NCBI GenBank assembly: GCA_002118135.1
Contig: BDIU01000381.1
Location: 1-64,000, forward strand
Source: Trebouxia sp. TZW2008
Lineage: Eukaryota > Chlorophyta > Trebouxiophyceae > Trebouxiales > Trebouxiaceae
Reading direction: 5' to 3'
DNA: 64,000 bases
The position numbers and the translations under genes are program-made. A model generated the notes under the pieces. It worked only from the letters and a program-made list of their open reading frames with translations, ran no database searches and was not told the DNA's origin. Shown in pieces: positions 24,215-35,543 of the stretch (within the stretch, counting starts at the first letter, position 1; each line of letters opens with the position of its first letter).

Positions 24215-24517
24215 GGTATAATAAGCCTCACCAGCAACCGATCCCGCGTCTATTCAAAACCTTTTATCATGCTACGAGCGATGCCCTCGACGCAACGAAT
24301 GCAAGAGTCGTGATGCACGATCAACGCAGCAGGTGCGGCATCGCTTTGGCTTCGTTTGCGGATTGGCTCGCTAATATGAGTCAGCAAGCGGTCAAACTGT
24401 TTCCCGAGCATCTGCCCAGTACTTTGACACCTCCCATGCTAGTCAAAAGGCACCAGGCGCCATTACACTAGCTTCTTATTCTCAAGGCGCTTGTATTTCA
24501 AGGCGCTTGTGTGGACA
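24215..24517. promoter_or_regulatory. Divergent promoter region, VASt-DysF / MED21
   Basis: 303 bp between head-to-head start codons. A duplicated AAGGCGCTTGT occurs just before the MED21 start (about 24484-24494 and 24500-24510). No recognised core promoter element was found. Confidence 0.4.
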
Positions 24518-24925
24518 ATGAGTCAGTCTGACACTGTCACCGAAGCGCAGCGGCAGCTTGCGGTTCTGTGCTCGCATATTTACGCTACGATCGGAGCACT
24601 ACAACGCGATGCACCTCCTCTGGCAGTCAAGGGTGAGCCACTTCTTGGTGACCCCTCATCACTGCAAACGCCGATTAGCGAGCAGACGCGGGTGATGGCA
24701 CAGCAAGTCGTGCAAGCCTCAAAGCAGTTTGAAAAGCTGGTGTCAAGCTTGCCAGATGAACTTGAACCTGAGTCACAACAGCTTGCCACTCTACAAGACT
24801 TGCAGCAAAAGCACACAGAAGCAAGTCAAGCTCTGGAGCAGAGTCTGCAGCAAGCGCAGGACACTTTGATTGAAGTGCAAGATGCATTTGCAGACACTGC
24901 AGATAGACAATTGCAAGCTGGATGA
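24518..24925 (+). CDS. MED21: Mediator complex subunit 21
   Basis: A 135-residue protein encoded in one uninterrupted exon, the only intronless gene in the window. I chose the ATG at 24518 (MSQSDTVTEAQRQL). The sequence follows the MED21/SRB7 plan: an N-terminal helix ending CSHIYATIGALQRDAPP, then a middle-module hinge helix (ARTxxxIDxLIxSLP-type in the family, here QQVVQASKQFEKLVSSLP), then a C-terminal coiled coil from LATLQDLQQKHTEASQALE to the end. In the family MED21 pairs with MED7 in the Mediator middle module and is essential for RNA polymerase II transcription. The length matches the family (about 130-145 residues). It converges on VTA1 with only 126 bp between stop codons. Confidence 0.9.
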   Translation: MSQSDTVTEAQRQLAVLCSHIYATIGALQRDAPPLAVKGEPLLGDPSSLQTPISEQTRVMAQQVVQASKQFEKLVSSLPDELEPESQQLATLQDLQQKHTEASQALEQSLQQAQDTLIEVQDAFADTADRQLQAG

Positions 24926-25051
24926 AACACTTTGAATCCTGGAATTGCTGCTGAAAGTCTTTAGTCTCGCACCTACTCAATAAAAGGAGGTCAACATCGC
25001 ATATCAAACAAAGTATTAGCAGTGTCAGTAAGTAGTACAGAGAAGGACTGG

Positions 25052-27900
25052 TCATCTCTGCCTATTGGATGCAGAGCTGGGCTGTGTTAGCAATTTCAGT
25101 GCATCTGTCAACTGCTTGATAGCTGTGTTGGTGTCTTCAAAACCCAGTGAACTTGCAGCATATTTAGCCAACTTCTGAGCTTCTATTACAGCTGCCATAG
25201 AAGGCTGAAAGCCTGCAGTGGCCTGAGGCATGATAAATGTACCTGCAACCAATGCACATGCATCTCAACCCTGCACTCCATCAACATTCACAACACAGAA
25301 AACGAACTGTAGCAACACAGGACTGAAAGCAACAGCGATATGTCTGAGGCTCAATATGTCAAGGCTTCATGAAAGCACACCTGTCTGTTGCATATTGCTG
25401 GGTGGTGCTACCGCTGCCTGTGGGGGAGGGGGAGGAGGAGGTTGCACAGGAGGCGGTGGTGGCGGCATTGCTCCTGCACAACAGCTCTGGCATGTCAAGC
25501 CAGCAGTCTGTGCACTAACAGCTGAGCATGTGCAAGGTCACTGTGAAGAGCAATGCCATTGCTTCAGCTAAATCAAGCACCTGAAGCAATGCGGCTGGTG
25601 GTCTGTCTGTTGGGCGCATTGCTGGCTGTTGCAGTGTCGATCAAACTCTCATCTGGCTCGTCAGCCGCAGTCAAGTGCACCATTTCTCCTCTCTGAGCTG
25701 CTGCAAGGTTGTCCTCCAACGCAGCTGTGTTGAGCAGCAGCGCTTGTGACATGTCAGACTGGCCTTGCATGCTTGGAGTGGCCTCACCTGCATTGCTGAA
25801 ACGCTGCCTGGAGGGCCCAGCAGGAGGCAAGGCTGATGCACTGCTGCCTGTCTGTGCTGCGCTCTGAAAGTCATTACTTGCTGCTTGAGGCGGTGGCTGC
25901 TCAATGTTCTGCCTTAGGCTGTTTTGTTGCAGTATAGATAGTTGATCGTATGCTGCAATTAGTTGGACCCCACCATCAGTCATGACTGCATAGCTGGGTG
26001 GCCTGCAGCGACAGTGAAAGCTGTGGGCTCCAAAGCATTGGCAACAGCACATGCCATTGCGTTTCACGCTGCGACATCTGGCTTCACGGCATTCAAAGCG
26101 GCTAAGAACTCCACAGGCTGGATTGCATGCTGATCACAACAGTAAGAAAGCAAGGACGGCATGTACGTACAATTGCCATGCGCACAAAACCAAAGCTATG
26201 CAGTCTGTCATCTCTGCTTTCAAAATGATGACTCACCACGCTGCAGCATCAACACTAACGACATTGACAGGAGCCTCCTCGCCCCGCTGAGCCATGAACA
26301 GGGCAGTGTCCCCTGGCTGCAAGTCAGGCGCTAGAGCCTGCTCATTGGCAGTCACAATGCGGTCACTCAATGCTACCAGGTACTGTGAGTCACCTGCAGG
26401 CAGTGTAGTCCATTTTGAAGGCACAGATTTTTATGGCTGGTGACTAGTTGAAGGGCTTCATGCTACTGACTGTCTGTACACTCAAACAGCATGCTCAGGA
26501 CCTTGGCACGGTGCAAAAGAAGCAGTAGATGCTTTGTATTGCCGTTGCATGAACATGCTACCCTGTAGAACAGCATTAACTCATGCAGGAGTAGCTGGCA
26601 GCAGCTGACTGACCTGATCCACTGGGTTTTGCAACTGTGCCCTTGACTGCCACGCCTTCGCTGTTGTACAGCACACGAGAGCCAGCCTTGAACCTGGGTT
26701 CTGCTTGTGAAACAGCTGGTCTGGGCAGCAAAGGCACACTTGGTAGACCATCACCATCCTCTGTCTGTATTGTATCACTTGGGAGGCCAGCACCTGCTGT
26801 ATGAGTTAAACATAGAAGTGTGAGCTAACGCCCCATTTCTACTGGAGTTGTGATGCTGAAAGCTTACAAGGAAGTTTATGGGCCTGTAAACATCATATGC
26901 TTTAAGCCACAGCTCAGCACGTTTGTCCAGCAATCATGCATTGGACACAGGAAGATTGCATCAGCCTCAAAGTACAAGGTAGCTTTGACAATGCAACACA
27001 CAGCATTTGAAGGACGCAGCATGTAACTACAGCTGAAAAATTGCAGCTGGGCAGACCTGCGTCACTGCTTTGTGCAGCCAGGTCATCTCCTGGGGCACCA
27101 GGTGTAGGCGTTCTGCCTTCTCTGAGTGCTCTGCGGATGTCAGCAGCCTTCCAAGCAGCATAGCGCTGCATGTCCTCCAAGTCTGACTCTAGAGCCTTGA
27201 ACTGATTCAATATCTGCGAGGCACTTGCACACTGTGCGAGGCTTGTCTTGCAAAACATGCATGTTTCAGTTCATTGCGTCATCTGCAAAGCATGCATGCG
27301 GCAGGCTGAGTATAGCATGCGAGAGTTGGCAGCGATTGCTGCAAACTTGCAGCAGTAACAGCATGAAGGTGCCATTTGTCAAGCTTGCTCTGTGTACCTC
27401 AAAGAAGATGCTTGCAGCATAGAATGTCATGGCTGTGTTCTTGTCAGCACGTCCGGCCCTGTCAGCTCTGTCAGCGCGGGTGAACACAGTGATTGCAAAG
27501 TTCTCACAGTACCCAGAGTCACCATCACCAAGTGTGATGGTGGTCTTTTCCTTCTCCAGCTTTGAGAGCAGTGCCTTGAGCACCCCGTCTATCTGGGCAC
27601 TTCTGGTCTCTAGAGCAAGGCCCTGCAGAACGCAGATCAACATGCAGCGAAGAGCGCTCACGGGGTGCTTTGCGTTGTCGAGCAGAGCAATCTGCAGGGC
27701 TCCGAAGTACCTGCTGGATTGCATAAAGTCTGCAATAATAGGCTACTTTTGGCTCGACCTTTCCTATTTCATCAGCACGCTGCGCACAGTGACACTTTCA
27801 TCAGGTCAAAGCCCTTCCCAGCCGGGTAAACTTGCAGCAAGGCTTATCGTGCCTGCAAAAAGGGCAGGATCGCTTTCTTCTGTTCCTCATTGGTCGCCAT
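25052..27900 (-). CDS. VTA1: VTA1/LIP5 homologue, ESCRT-III/VPS4 cofactor
   Basis: A cytosolic regulator of the VPS4 ATPase in multivesicular-body sorting and other ESCRT events. It starts at 27898-27900 (MATNEEQKKAILPFLQ). Exons at 27729-27400 and about 27205-27053 encode the N-terminal MIT-like helices (KNTAMTFYAASIFFE joined to ILNQFKALESDLEDMQRYAAWKAADIRRAL, given here in part; compare YARWKATYIHNCL in animals). The last exon, 25241-25055, encodes the conserved VPS4-binding C-terminal helices (AAVIEAQKLAKYAASSLGF then DTNTAIKQLTDALKLLT). Between them is a linker much longer than usual, including a beta-rich block (FKAGSRVLYNSEGVAVKGTV...GDSQYLVALSD...LQPGDTALF) and a poly-proline exon (PPPPPPVQPPPPPPP). 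The ends are diagnostic; the inserted block is treated as a finding. Confidence 0.9.
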
Positions 27901-28224
27901 GTCAGGTGCTGGGCGCCAAGTACTGCTTGAAAGCTTTATGCTTGCAGCTGGTTTTGACGATTGCTCCGCAAGTCAAGTCACAGGTGAAGCCAGGTGAAGG
28001 TGGTTTCGGAGCTGTTTGCAACTTGGCAAAGCACTGCCAGCTTGGCAAGCAAACGCTGTTGCACTGCAATACGAGGTGCATTCATCCGGATATAGTAGCC
28101 GGCAATATGAGCTCGCCGTCGCACGCGCATCGCAACATGCAGCTTTTCTGTTTGATGACGAGCTGACCTAGATCACCAGTTGCAGGCTGCTGTCCACCAC
28201 TCCCTAAGTGCTCGGTAGGCAGAC
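27901..28224. promoter_or_regulatory. Divergent promoter region, VTA1 / CIR1-like
   Basis: 324 bp between the VTA1 start and the proposed CIR1-like start. The size depends on the CIR1-like first exon, which is the least certain part of that model. No element is recognised. Confidence 0.35.
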
Positions 28225-31133
28225 ATGGACAAACCGATCAGACATAGGGAGCCCGCACGTGGCAAGCTTGCAGGTCAAACACTGCATACCACCCTCCCTG
28301 CCAATGTACACCCTGAACGGCTTTTGCAGCACTGTATAGCTTGCATAGCAAAATTTGAGCACAGACTTATCCTTTCTTCCTGTCTGCCGGATGACGTGCC
28401 ATTTGTGCATGCTTTAGATCTTGGTGCAAGCCTTTGCATTCATTTTGCTGCAAAGCACATGACAAAGTTGGATTGAAATGCTTGGAGGCCGTTCATGGCT
28501 TCTGCACCTAGCTGGGTCATGAACCTCACTAGAACATGCGTAAACGATGTTTATGAAGAAAACAAATGCAGGCTTAATCAATGTTTCCTTTCATATCTTT
28601 TGTGATTGGCCAGGCATAAGAGCTGATGCAAAGGCAGCCAAAGTGGTCAAAGACACAGGCCAGAACCCTCCTGGCTACAACCCTCAAGGCCTTGGGGCTG
28701 CCTGGAGTCACAACTTTCTCAACCAGAAACCGTGGCACCCAGCAAACTTCAGAAACCAGGCTAAGGTGTATGAAGCTGAACAGAATGCTATCAGAGAGCA
28801 GAAAGCAAAGGCTCAAGCAAAGGTGGGCAGTCAAAAATACCAGCTTACCAAAACAAATGCAATCAATGTCTTGCTATTCTCAATAAGCAGGCTGCGTGGA
28901 GGTGATCTTTTTGCTTACTGTGATGTTCCATGCAGCAAGAGTTCGAGGCTGAGCAGGAGTACATCAAAACTCTGAGCTACTTGAGTGCCGAGGAGCAGAG
29001 GAAGTACAAAGAAAGGCAATCTGTCTCTTTCATGTACCAGAAACCTCCTGGCATGGACAGTGTAGTTGCCAAAGCAAAGGTAAGCACACTGTGCACAAGA
29101 AGGGCAGTTTTACTGCAGTATCACATGTGGCTGCTCCCAATTATGGGCTGTTATCAGCATGCCAAGTAACAGTGTTGAAAGGAGCTGCTCAGGTCTACAT
29201 CTGCATGTCAGATCATTTTGCTGGCCTATGCACACCTTCACTAGTCTCTGAGGGCTGCATGATGTCTTCTCGTGAGGTCAGATTAAATTTGTAAATCAAG
29301 ATTTCTCAGTTGAGCTTTACTGCCACGCCCTCAAGAACAACTGTTGCATTGCACACTTCTCAACATGCAATATCTATCTCAGCAGGCGCTTTGTCTGCAT
29401 GCGTGTTCAAGTAGGATGATTGCTTGGCATTGATGAATGGTGCACAGCATCAAGCGAAGGCCCTCTCAAACTTCAAGAGCCAGTAACTTACGCGATCGCG
29501 CATTTTCCATCCAGTGTTGATGATTGCTGACAATCAATGACATTGATGACGTTGTGCAGACAGAAGCAGAGGCGCCGGGAGGCAGGGCCCAGCAGTGGCG
29601 AAGGGGAGCAGCCCAGGCACAAGCAACTAGGCTGATCACCTACAAGGTAGTCGGGATGTTGCGTGTGCGTTGTTGACACTTGATAGCTTTGTGCAGACAG
29701 AAGCAGAGGGAGCAGGGGAGGCAGGGCCCAGCAGTGGGGGAGGGCTTGAGGCTGAGCAGCCCCAAGGTCGGCGGCCTAGGCAGCAGGAGCGCACCAAAAG
29801 CCATGTAGCTGACATGCTGGGCGCCATGGCAGCACACCACCAGCAGGACAGGTCAAACTCTCACCTCTCCCCTTAGATCAGCCCAAGCAGGCGTGAGACC
29901 CTATATGTACTGTGACCACCTTGCAGAGTTTTGTGTTCTCAGTAAACAGTCGCCACCTCACAGTCCCGTTGCAATCAACTCTGCCAAAAGGGGGTCCTCA
30001 TTTTCCCAAAATGACAGAGGCGGTTTGCTGACTTCCTTCAACGTGATGTGTGCACGCAGTGATGGCACCTGACTTTCAGCTTTGTCGCCCTGTGTCTTCA
30101 GCCAGCATGCACTATGCAAGCATGCTAGCTGCTGCTGATCAAGCTTGGCAGCACACCACCAGCAGGACAGGTCAAGCCTTCACAACGCCTGATGTAGCAC
30201 CTTGTCATCTTGTTTCTCTGGAACTCATCATGCAAGCTGCAAGCATGCAGTCTGCTGCTGCTCAAGCATGGCAGGATGTTGACCATATTCTCTCCCTTTC
30301 TGTGCACAACATGTTGCATGCATACTGGCAAAGTCAGGAGCTGTAACAGAGGCTCTGAATGGTGTCCGCCCAAACACACATGGTTTAGCACTGTGCATAC
30401 CCAGTATGACTGACAGTGTGAGCATGCGCAATGAGATTGTACTGCTGTATTCAGGTTTGAGGTGAAGCATGTGTCAGGCATGGGTGGCAGGAGCCCGCCT
30501 CGCGGTGGGGCTGCTGTTGGGGCTGCCAACCAGCAGTTCCTTGCAGAAAGTGAAGATGAAGATGACAATGACAGGCAACAAGGGGCTGATGATGAGCCTG
30601 AGGCCTCTCAGAAAGCCTCAAAGCGCCAGAAGGTGAGCATGAGCTCCATGAGACGATTTTCCAGTTTGTCACAGCTTGCTTGATTGTTGGTGCCAAGGCA
30701 TTCAGCTTGTACTGCATACAGCAGAACTGATGGCCAGGGGCATATCTTTGAATGCTGCATGCTACTGGTCCCGCTCCTCAGCTCACTGTAAATGTTGCAC
30801 ATCAACAGCATGAACTATTTCTGATGCAGGTGCGTTTTGCATGCACAAAATGCATCTTGACAGCATACAGTTGCAACTGCATCTGCAGGCACTGCTTTGT
30901 GCACAGAGGCACATGATTGGCATGATCTAGCTACATCAACTGTTGCTTACAAGCATTTTGTGATTTTGCAGCTAGAGCAGGCAGAAGCATTTCTGCGGGC
31001 AGCTGGTCTAGATCCTGCCCAAGTGGCCAAGCTCACGCAAAACAAAGAGCATAAGCACAAGAAAAGCAAAAAGTCTCACAAACACAAAGACAAAAGCGAA
31101 AACCACAAGCGCAAACACAAAGAAGCTGGCTGA
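28225..31133 (+). CDS. CIR1: CIR1-like (CBF1-interacting corepressor N-domain) nuclear protein
   Basis: A nuclear protein of the CIR_N family, whose members act in transcriptional corepression and pre-mRNA splicing. The exon at 28614-28822 has the hallmark NFLNQKPWHPANFRNQAKVY followed by an EAEQ helix. The exon at 28936-29079 gives EAEQEYIKTLSYLSAEEQ and FMYQKPPGMDSV, equivalent to FMYEAPPG in animal CIR1. Later exons are 29697-29852 (ERTKSHVADMLGAMAAHHQQ), 30454-30632 (FEVKHVSGMGGRSPPRGG plus an acidic run) and 30972-31133, a Lys/His-rich tail (KHKKSKKSHKHKDK). Phases match at each join. The proposed first exon 28225-28273 (MDKPIRHREPARGKLAG) fits in phase but is not confirmed. Introns contain copies of its own exon edges. 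Confidence 0.78.
29561..30180 (+). repeat. Copies of CIR1-like exon edges in its introns
   Basis: An extra copy of the start of the exon at 29697 lies 135 bp upstream at about 29562-29645 (shared CAGACAGAAGCAGAGG and GGCAGGGCCCAGCAGTGG). It stays open in one frame to a GTAG at 29646, so it could be a cassette exon. A copy of the exon end with its donor, GGCAGCACACCACCAGCAGG plus ACAGGTCAA, occurs at 29827-29855 and again at 30149-30177, identical over 29 bases. A further diverged unit follows near 30215-30270. Confidence 0.75.
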
Positions 31134-31487
31134 CTTGTACCATCCTGCCTGAGATCAATACTGTCGAAGTATTCTGCGAATTGTGCAAATTCAGCGCCAG
31201 CTCAGTAGCATTGTGCAGCATCAACAGTGCTGCTACATGGACTGAGTTGGCAGAACCATTTTGTGTCTCCGGACTGCGCACTGATGTCAATGCTTATTGA
31301 TCAGACCTCTTGCCGGGCTTGAGCACTTTGATTTAATTTGCTGTAAAATTGCAGCTCAGCATGTTGCGCCTGCAGCAACATGAGACACACTGAAACAAAG
31401 GTTCAATGACCTGAAAGGCACTTTATCTTGAAATTTCTTCTTGACAATTCCACCTTGATGCAAGGAGGTTGTACACAAGTGTCTCAC

Positions 31488-34400
31488 CTGAAGCTTCTTG
31501 ATTTGTCTTTGCTGATGTCCAAGCTCTTTGTCAAATCGGGACAGCATGTGGTCAACCACAGCAAGCCGCTGCACGACACTTTTCTTCTCGGCATTGTGCA
31601 CCATAAAACCTGCAGCAGATATCTCGTGCATGAACTGCTTGGAAATGTGCCTCGTGGGCCAGAGAACAAAGCACTGCAAACCTGAGATGTTGCAAGTCCG
31701 TTGCACAAGCTGTGATAAACGATAAACACGAGCTGCCTACAGGCTATCAGCAAATATGCAGATGTATAGCATGAGCTTTTGACAAAAGCTGCCATGCACA
31801 TGCTGCTGCTTCATCAAAACAGGTTGACCCTGCAAGCATACAAGTGAATTGTTCAACTGTGCCACATTGCAGCAAGATGTGCAAGACACCCAGTGAAGCA
31901 CCCAGTCGCGCAGGCGAACAAATGCATCAACGATCTCCAAAGCTTGCTTGTCGGTGCAGTTTTTGGAGTCTGCTTCCAGATCACCAACTAAGTAAATTTA
32001 CTTTTAACGCAGTCTTACCAACAACAGCTCTCCTTTGCTGTATGACCATTGCCATGTCTTCAAACTGCTCAGCCAGCTGTAGCAGCATCCTGTGCTCCTG
32101 AGCAAAGCTGTCTATGACTTTGCTTTGTTTTGTCACCACGGCAGCTGCTTGGCTGGCACGCAAATCAGCTTCTTTCCATTGCTGCATGACTCTGGCCGCT
32201 TGCCTACAAAGCACTTGGACTGCCCTGGCACCGTCACCACTGTATGGATGTGTGACAGACCCTGTTGCACCATGCAAGCTACATCAACAGCTCTTAAACA
32301 AACAGGCATTTAGCAAGAACCTAGATTTTCCTGGCACCGTTGTCACTGTATGGATGTGTAACAGACCCTGCCACACCATGCAAGCCATATCAGCATCTCT
32401 CAAGTCAACAGGCATTTGGCAAGAACCTAGACTGCCCTGGCACTATTGCCACTATAGACGTGTAAGAGACCCTGTTGCACCGTGCAAGCTACATGAGAAG
32501 CCCTGAAGTTTAGAAGGCGTTCCAGAAGCAAACGTCTGTTGCACGCTGCAACTTGGCTGAATTTTGTTTCAATAGGCTGGCGAAGTATTGATTCTGGCCA
32601 AGCATTGCTCTAGAGCAGCATCACCAAACATGACATCAAAGAACACATCGTCAATCAAGTGCCAAAGTCATCAAAGGTGAAATTGCTGATAATGATGCAG
32701 AGCTGCATCGCACCAGGGGTTGTTGTGAAGAGCTTGAGGCTGCCATCATCATCAGCAGCATATCTGAGGTGCAGCCAGCAGGTAGGAGAGCGGTGCAGGG
32801 GCTCCTCTCCAGTGTTCACCGCTCCTGCTACAGCCTGCTTCACCTCACTAGCACTGGCCTTGCTGCCGCCCACCTGCATTGGCATTGGCAGCATCACTCA
32901 GGTGCAGCCATTAGGTCAAAGAGTGGTGCAAAGGCTCCTCCCCAGCCGTCACAGCTGCTGCCACCGCCTCTTTCACCTCATTAGCACTAGCCTTGCTGCC
33001 CTCAACCTGCATTCACTGTTCCTGCTACAGCCTGTTTTACCTCAACAGCACTAACCTTGCTGCTGTCCACCTGCATTGCTATTGGCAGCATGACTGAGGT
33101 GCAGCCAGCAGGTAAAGGAACGGTGCAGGGGCTCCTTTCCAGCCGTCATAGCTTCTGCCAAAGCCTGCTTTACCTCACTGCCACCGACCTGCATCATCAC
33201 CAACCTCACCATTTACTGACCAAATGTGAGTGGGTTGCTAGTGAGTAGGTTGCTAGTGTGGGTTCCAAACATACATAGCCTAGCAGGGTCACCTACCCTG
33301 GCAGACCAAACAATTTTGTCCCAATCACCTCCTGTCCAAATCCCCCCAAACTGCTGTGCTCTACTACAAGAACAAGAAGATTTCCAGACCACAAGCGCAG
33401 CACATTAGCATAACCCTGTTTAGACCTCACCAGCTCAGTTGCCACTGCTGACAATGCCATAGTCAGCGCATCCCTCTCAGCTTGCAGCGCTTGACACCGG
33501 CTCTTAGCAGCAGCCATTTGCTTCTGATGTTGCGCATTGCCCGCATGCATCTGCTGCTGCCACAAGGATGCATCTTTCTCAGCCGCACAGCGTGCTGAAT
33601 CCACTGCATTCATCTGCCACAAACACTTCACGTGTCAGCAATTGGTCTGACAACACTGATGACACTCTTGCAGCAAGGTGGCATGTTGAAACAGCAATAA
33701 GAAGCATGATTACCAACTTGCAGAGCTGACCAATGGGCCTGCTGATCTTAGGACCAATAATTTTTCCAACCACAATAACATGTATGTACCACAAGAGAAT
33801 TCACTTCAGCAATGTGGACTGTGACACTGAAGTGCGCATGCACTGAGGTGTCATGCTTGAGCAGCAACAAGAAGGACAGAACTGATCTGCACCATAGACA
33901 AATGATGCTCCATGTATGGCAGTTTCAGGAAAAGTACCTGTCTTTGCGAGCTGACATTGACATCCTGTAGACTCCTCATCAGCTGACTGATTTGCTCAGC
34001 CTGCTTTGTGATGAAGTCTCTTTGTGCATTGCATGTTGTGCGCAGTGTTTCCAGCAACTCATCTCTTTCCTGCATGAAGGATCAACAGACAACTTGAAAT
34101 GACCTCACTGAGATGACCATCAGTGATGATTGCTCAGAGTTCAATGTATAGTCACAAGCTTGCATAAAGCAGGTTGAACAGGTGTTGGAGCATACACGGC
34201 AACTCCTACGACTGCTTGCAATCCAGTTTATAATGTTTAGTTTGGCAGAAATTACTGGCAGCAATACCTGAAGCTCCTGTTCAGCTCGATGGCTCACAGC
34301 AAGAAGCTCATTTTTCAAAGCTTGGCAGCGACTCCTCCAAGTGCTATCGCCAGCAATACTGCCTGTTGAGTCATTAGCTGGCAATGACCTGCCGGGACAC

Positions 34401-34830
34401 ACAGAGCACAGAGTCACAGCAGTGCTAAGGTATGCTCAGCAGGCAACATGAGTGATAAGGGCCATATTGATGCTTTTTCATGGCAGCTGCGCACAGCAAG
34501 GGTTTGATGCTGTTGGACCTTGGATCGTGAGCGGGCCGAAAGGAGCTGATTACAGGCAGTTGCTCCCTAGGTGATTCCAAAGCAGGCAAAACAAGACTTG
34601 AGGTTGATGACTTAGCATCGACGTAGCTCGACGCTTGCTTCGGCCCGAAGGCTTGCGTTGATTGTCTCAGCCTATGAGCTTTTGCAGGTGCAGATCTAGC
34701 CTGCAAGTTGTCCCGTCTTCAGTCGATATAGATGGACTGTGCCAGGCAGGCCGACTCGATGCGCACGCGCCCTTCGTACCTGCCGGCTGGATGCCGTGAG
34801 CTCATAGTGCTGCCAATCTTGGACGGCCAT
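31488..34830 (-). CDS. Coiled-coil protein of unknown function
   Basis: I do not recognise the family. A phase-consistent chain runs from an ATG at 34828-34830 (MAVQDWQHYELTASSRQ) to an Arg/Ser-rich exon (34687-34499), then helical exons: 34391-34270 (WRSRCQALKNELLAVSHRAE), about 34076-33940 (DELLETLRTTCNAQRDFITK, ISQLMRSLQDV), 33613-33430 (KSRCQALQAERDALTMALSA), 32890-32730 (EVKQAVAGAV, then SPTCWLHLRYAADDDGSLKL), about 32262-32031 (RQAARVMQQWKEADLRASQ), about 31940 (ALEIVDAFVRLRDW) and about 31634-31488 (VVQRLAVVDHMLSRFDKEL). The 3' terminal exon is unresolved, so the stop is not given. Composition suggests a structural scaffold; nothing assigns it to cilia, centrosome or Golgi. Confidence 0.55.
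32225..32510 (-). repeat. 106-bp tandem repeat, three copies
   Basis: The block CTGGCACCGTCACCACTGTA and its diverged forms begin at 32225, 32331 and 32437, exactly 106 bp apart by coordinate, each followed by GTGTGACAGACCCTG- or GTAAGAGACCCTG-like sequence and a CATGCAAGC block. The first unit overlaps the 5' edge of an exon of the coiled-coil gene; the other two lie upstream in the intron (in transcription). Confidence 0.8.
32769..33200 (-). repeat. Imperfect tandem repeat of a coiled-coil-gene exon
   Basis: The exon at 32890-32730 (EVKQAVAGAV...EEPLHRSPTCWLHL) is followed on the + side by decayed copies: GTGCAGCCA blocks start at 32769, 32902 and 33099, with a partial unit around 33005-33060. 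Copies retain EEPLH, WLHLS and the AVT/AMT region in translation but contain stops or shifts. Unit length is about 130 bp. Confidence 0.75.
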
Positions 34831-35543
34831 CACCGCGTGCGAACTCCCTCAGACGCGATCCGCTTCGTTGAGCTGTCGTATGACCTATCAGCATGCACTC
34901 GAGTGACCCTGGAGCAAACGGACGCTTAAAGCGTCACGCTTTTAGCTGTCCACCGCCAACCTTTTTTCTGCTTAAAGATTTGGCCTTTTGTCCTGCTTTT
35001 CAAGTATACGCTGGCTCGATTGTCCTCAACACACAGACAGTCCAGATGAAACGCAATCATGCATCCTGCATAATGGGAGCATGCTGGTCTCAAGCATGAT
35101 CGTTGCTTGATTACTTTGTCACAACAGTGTCAAGCAAAAATCTCTGCATACTTTGCATGGAAGCACTCGTCACAGCATCTTTTTGCATCGTCTTGTATCG
35201 ACGCCACAGCACCGATTCGGCTGTCTGAGCTTATGATTCCAGCACTTGCAATGGAGCTCAAATCATCAGCTGTCAAACTTCAACATACAGAAACAGTCAA
35301 TGGCTGATAGCCAAATACTGTACACAGCCATATATCTTGTTTGATTATATAATCAAACAAGACGATCAGACCCATAAGGCCGTGCATACGTGATTAACAA
35401 GATGTGAAGTTCCAAAATCGGAAGCAATTATCAAACGACACTTGCTCTTGCCTAGCTGCGTGGAGCTTGGCAAAAAGCAGCCCTGCACTGACTGCTCAAC
35501 AACACAAAATAAACGAAAAGCAACAGAAAAGGGGCCAAATGCA
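34831..35543. other. Intergenic region between two minus-strand genes
   Basis: 713 bp between the Kir stop codon and the proposed start of the coiled-coil gene. It should contain the Kir 3' untranslated region and the coiled-coil promoter. The only distinct structure is the perfect palindrome at 35335-35362. A 65-codon plus-strand frame at 34732-34929 overlaps it, but I judge that to be a shadow. Confidence 0.45.
35335..35362. repeat. Perfect 28-bp palindrome
   Basis: TCTTGTTTGATTAT is followed immediately by its exact reverse complement, ATAATCAAACAAGA, with no loop. It lies about 180 bp past the Kir stop codon on the transcribed side. It could form a cruciform, act as a dimer binding site, or form a 3' hairpin in the Kir transcript. 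Confidence 0.9.

Noticed and set aside
34732..34929. A 65-codon plus-strand open frame with plausible composition upstream of the coiled-coil gene
   Set aside because: It overlaps antisense the phase-consistent first exon and splice donor of the minus-strand gene and resembles nothing known. I treat it as a shadow.
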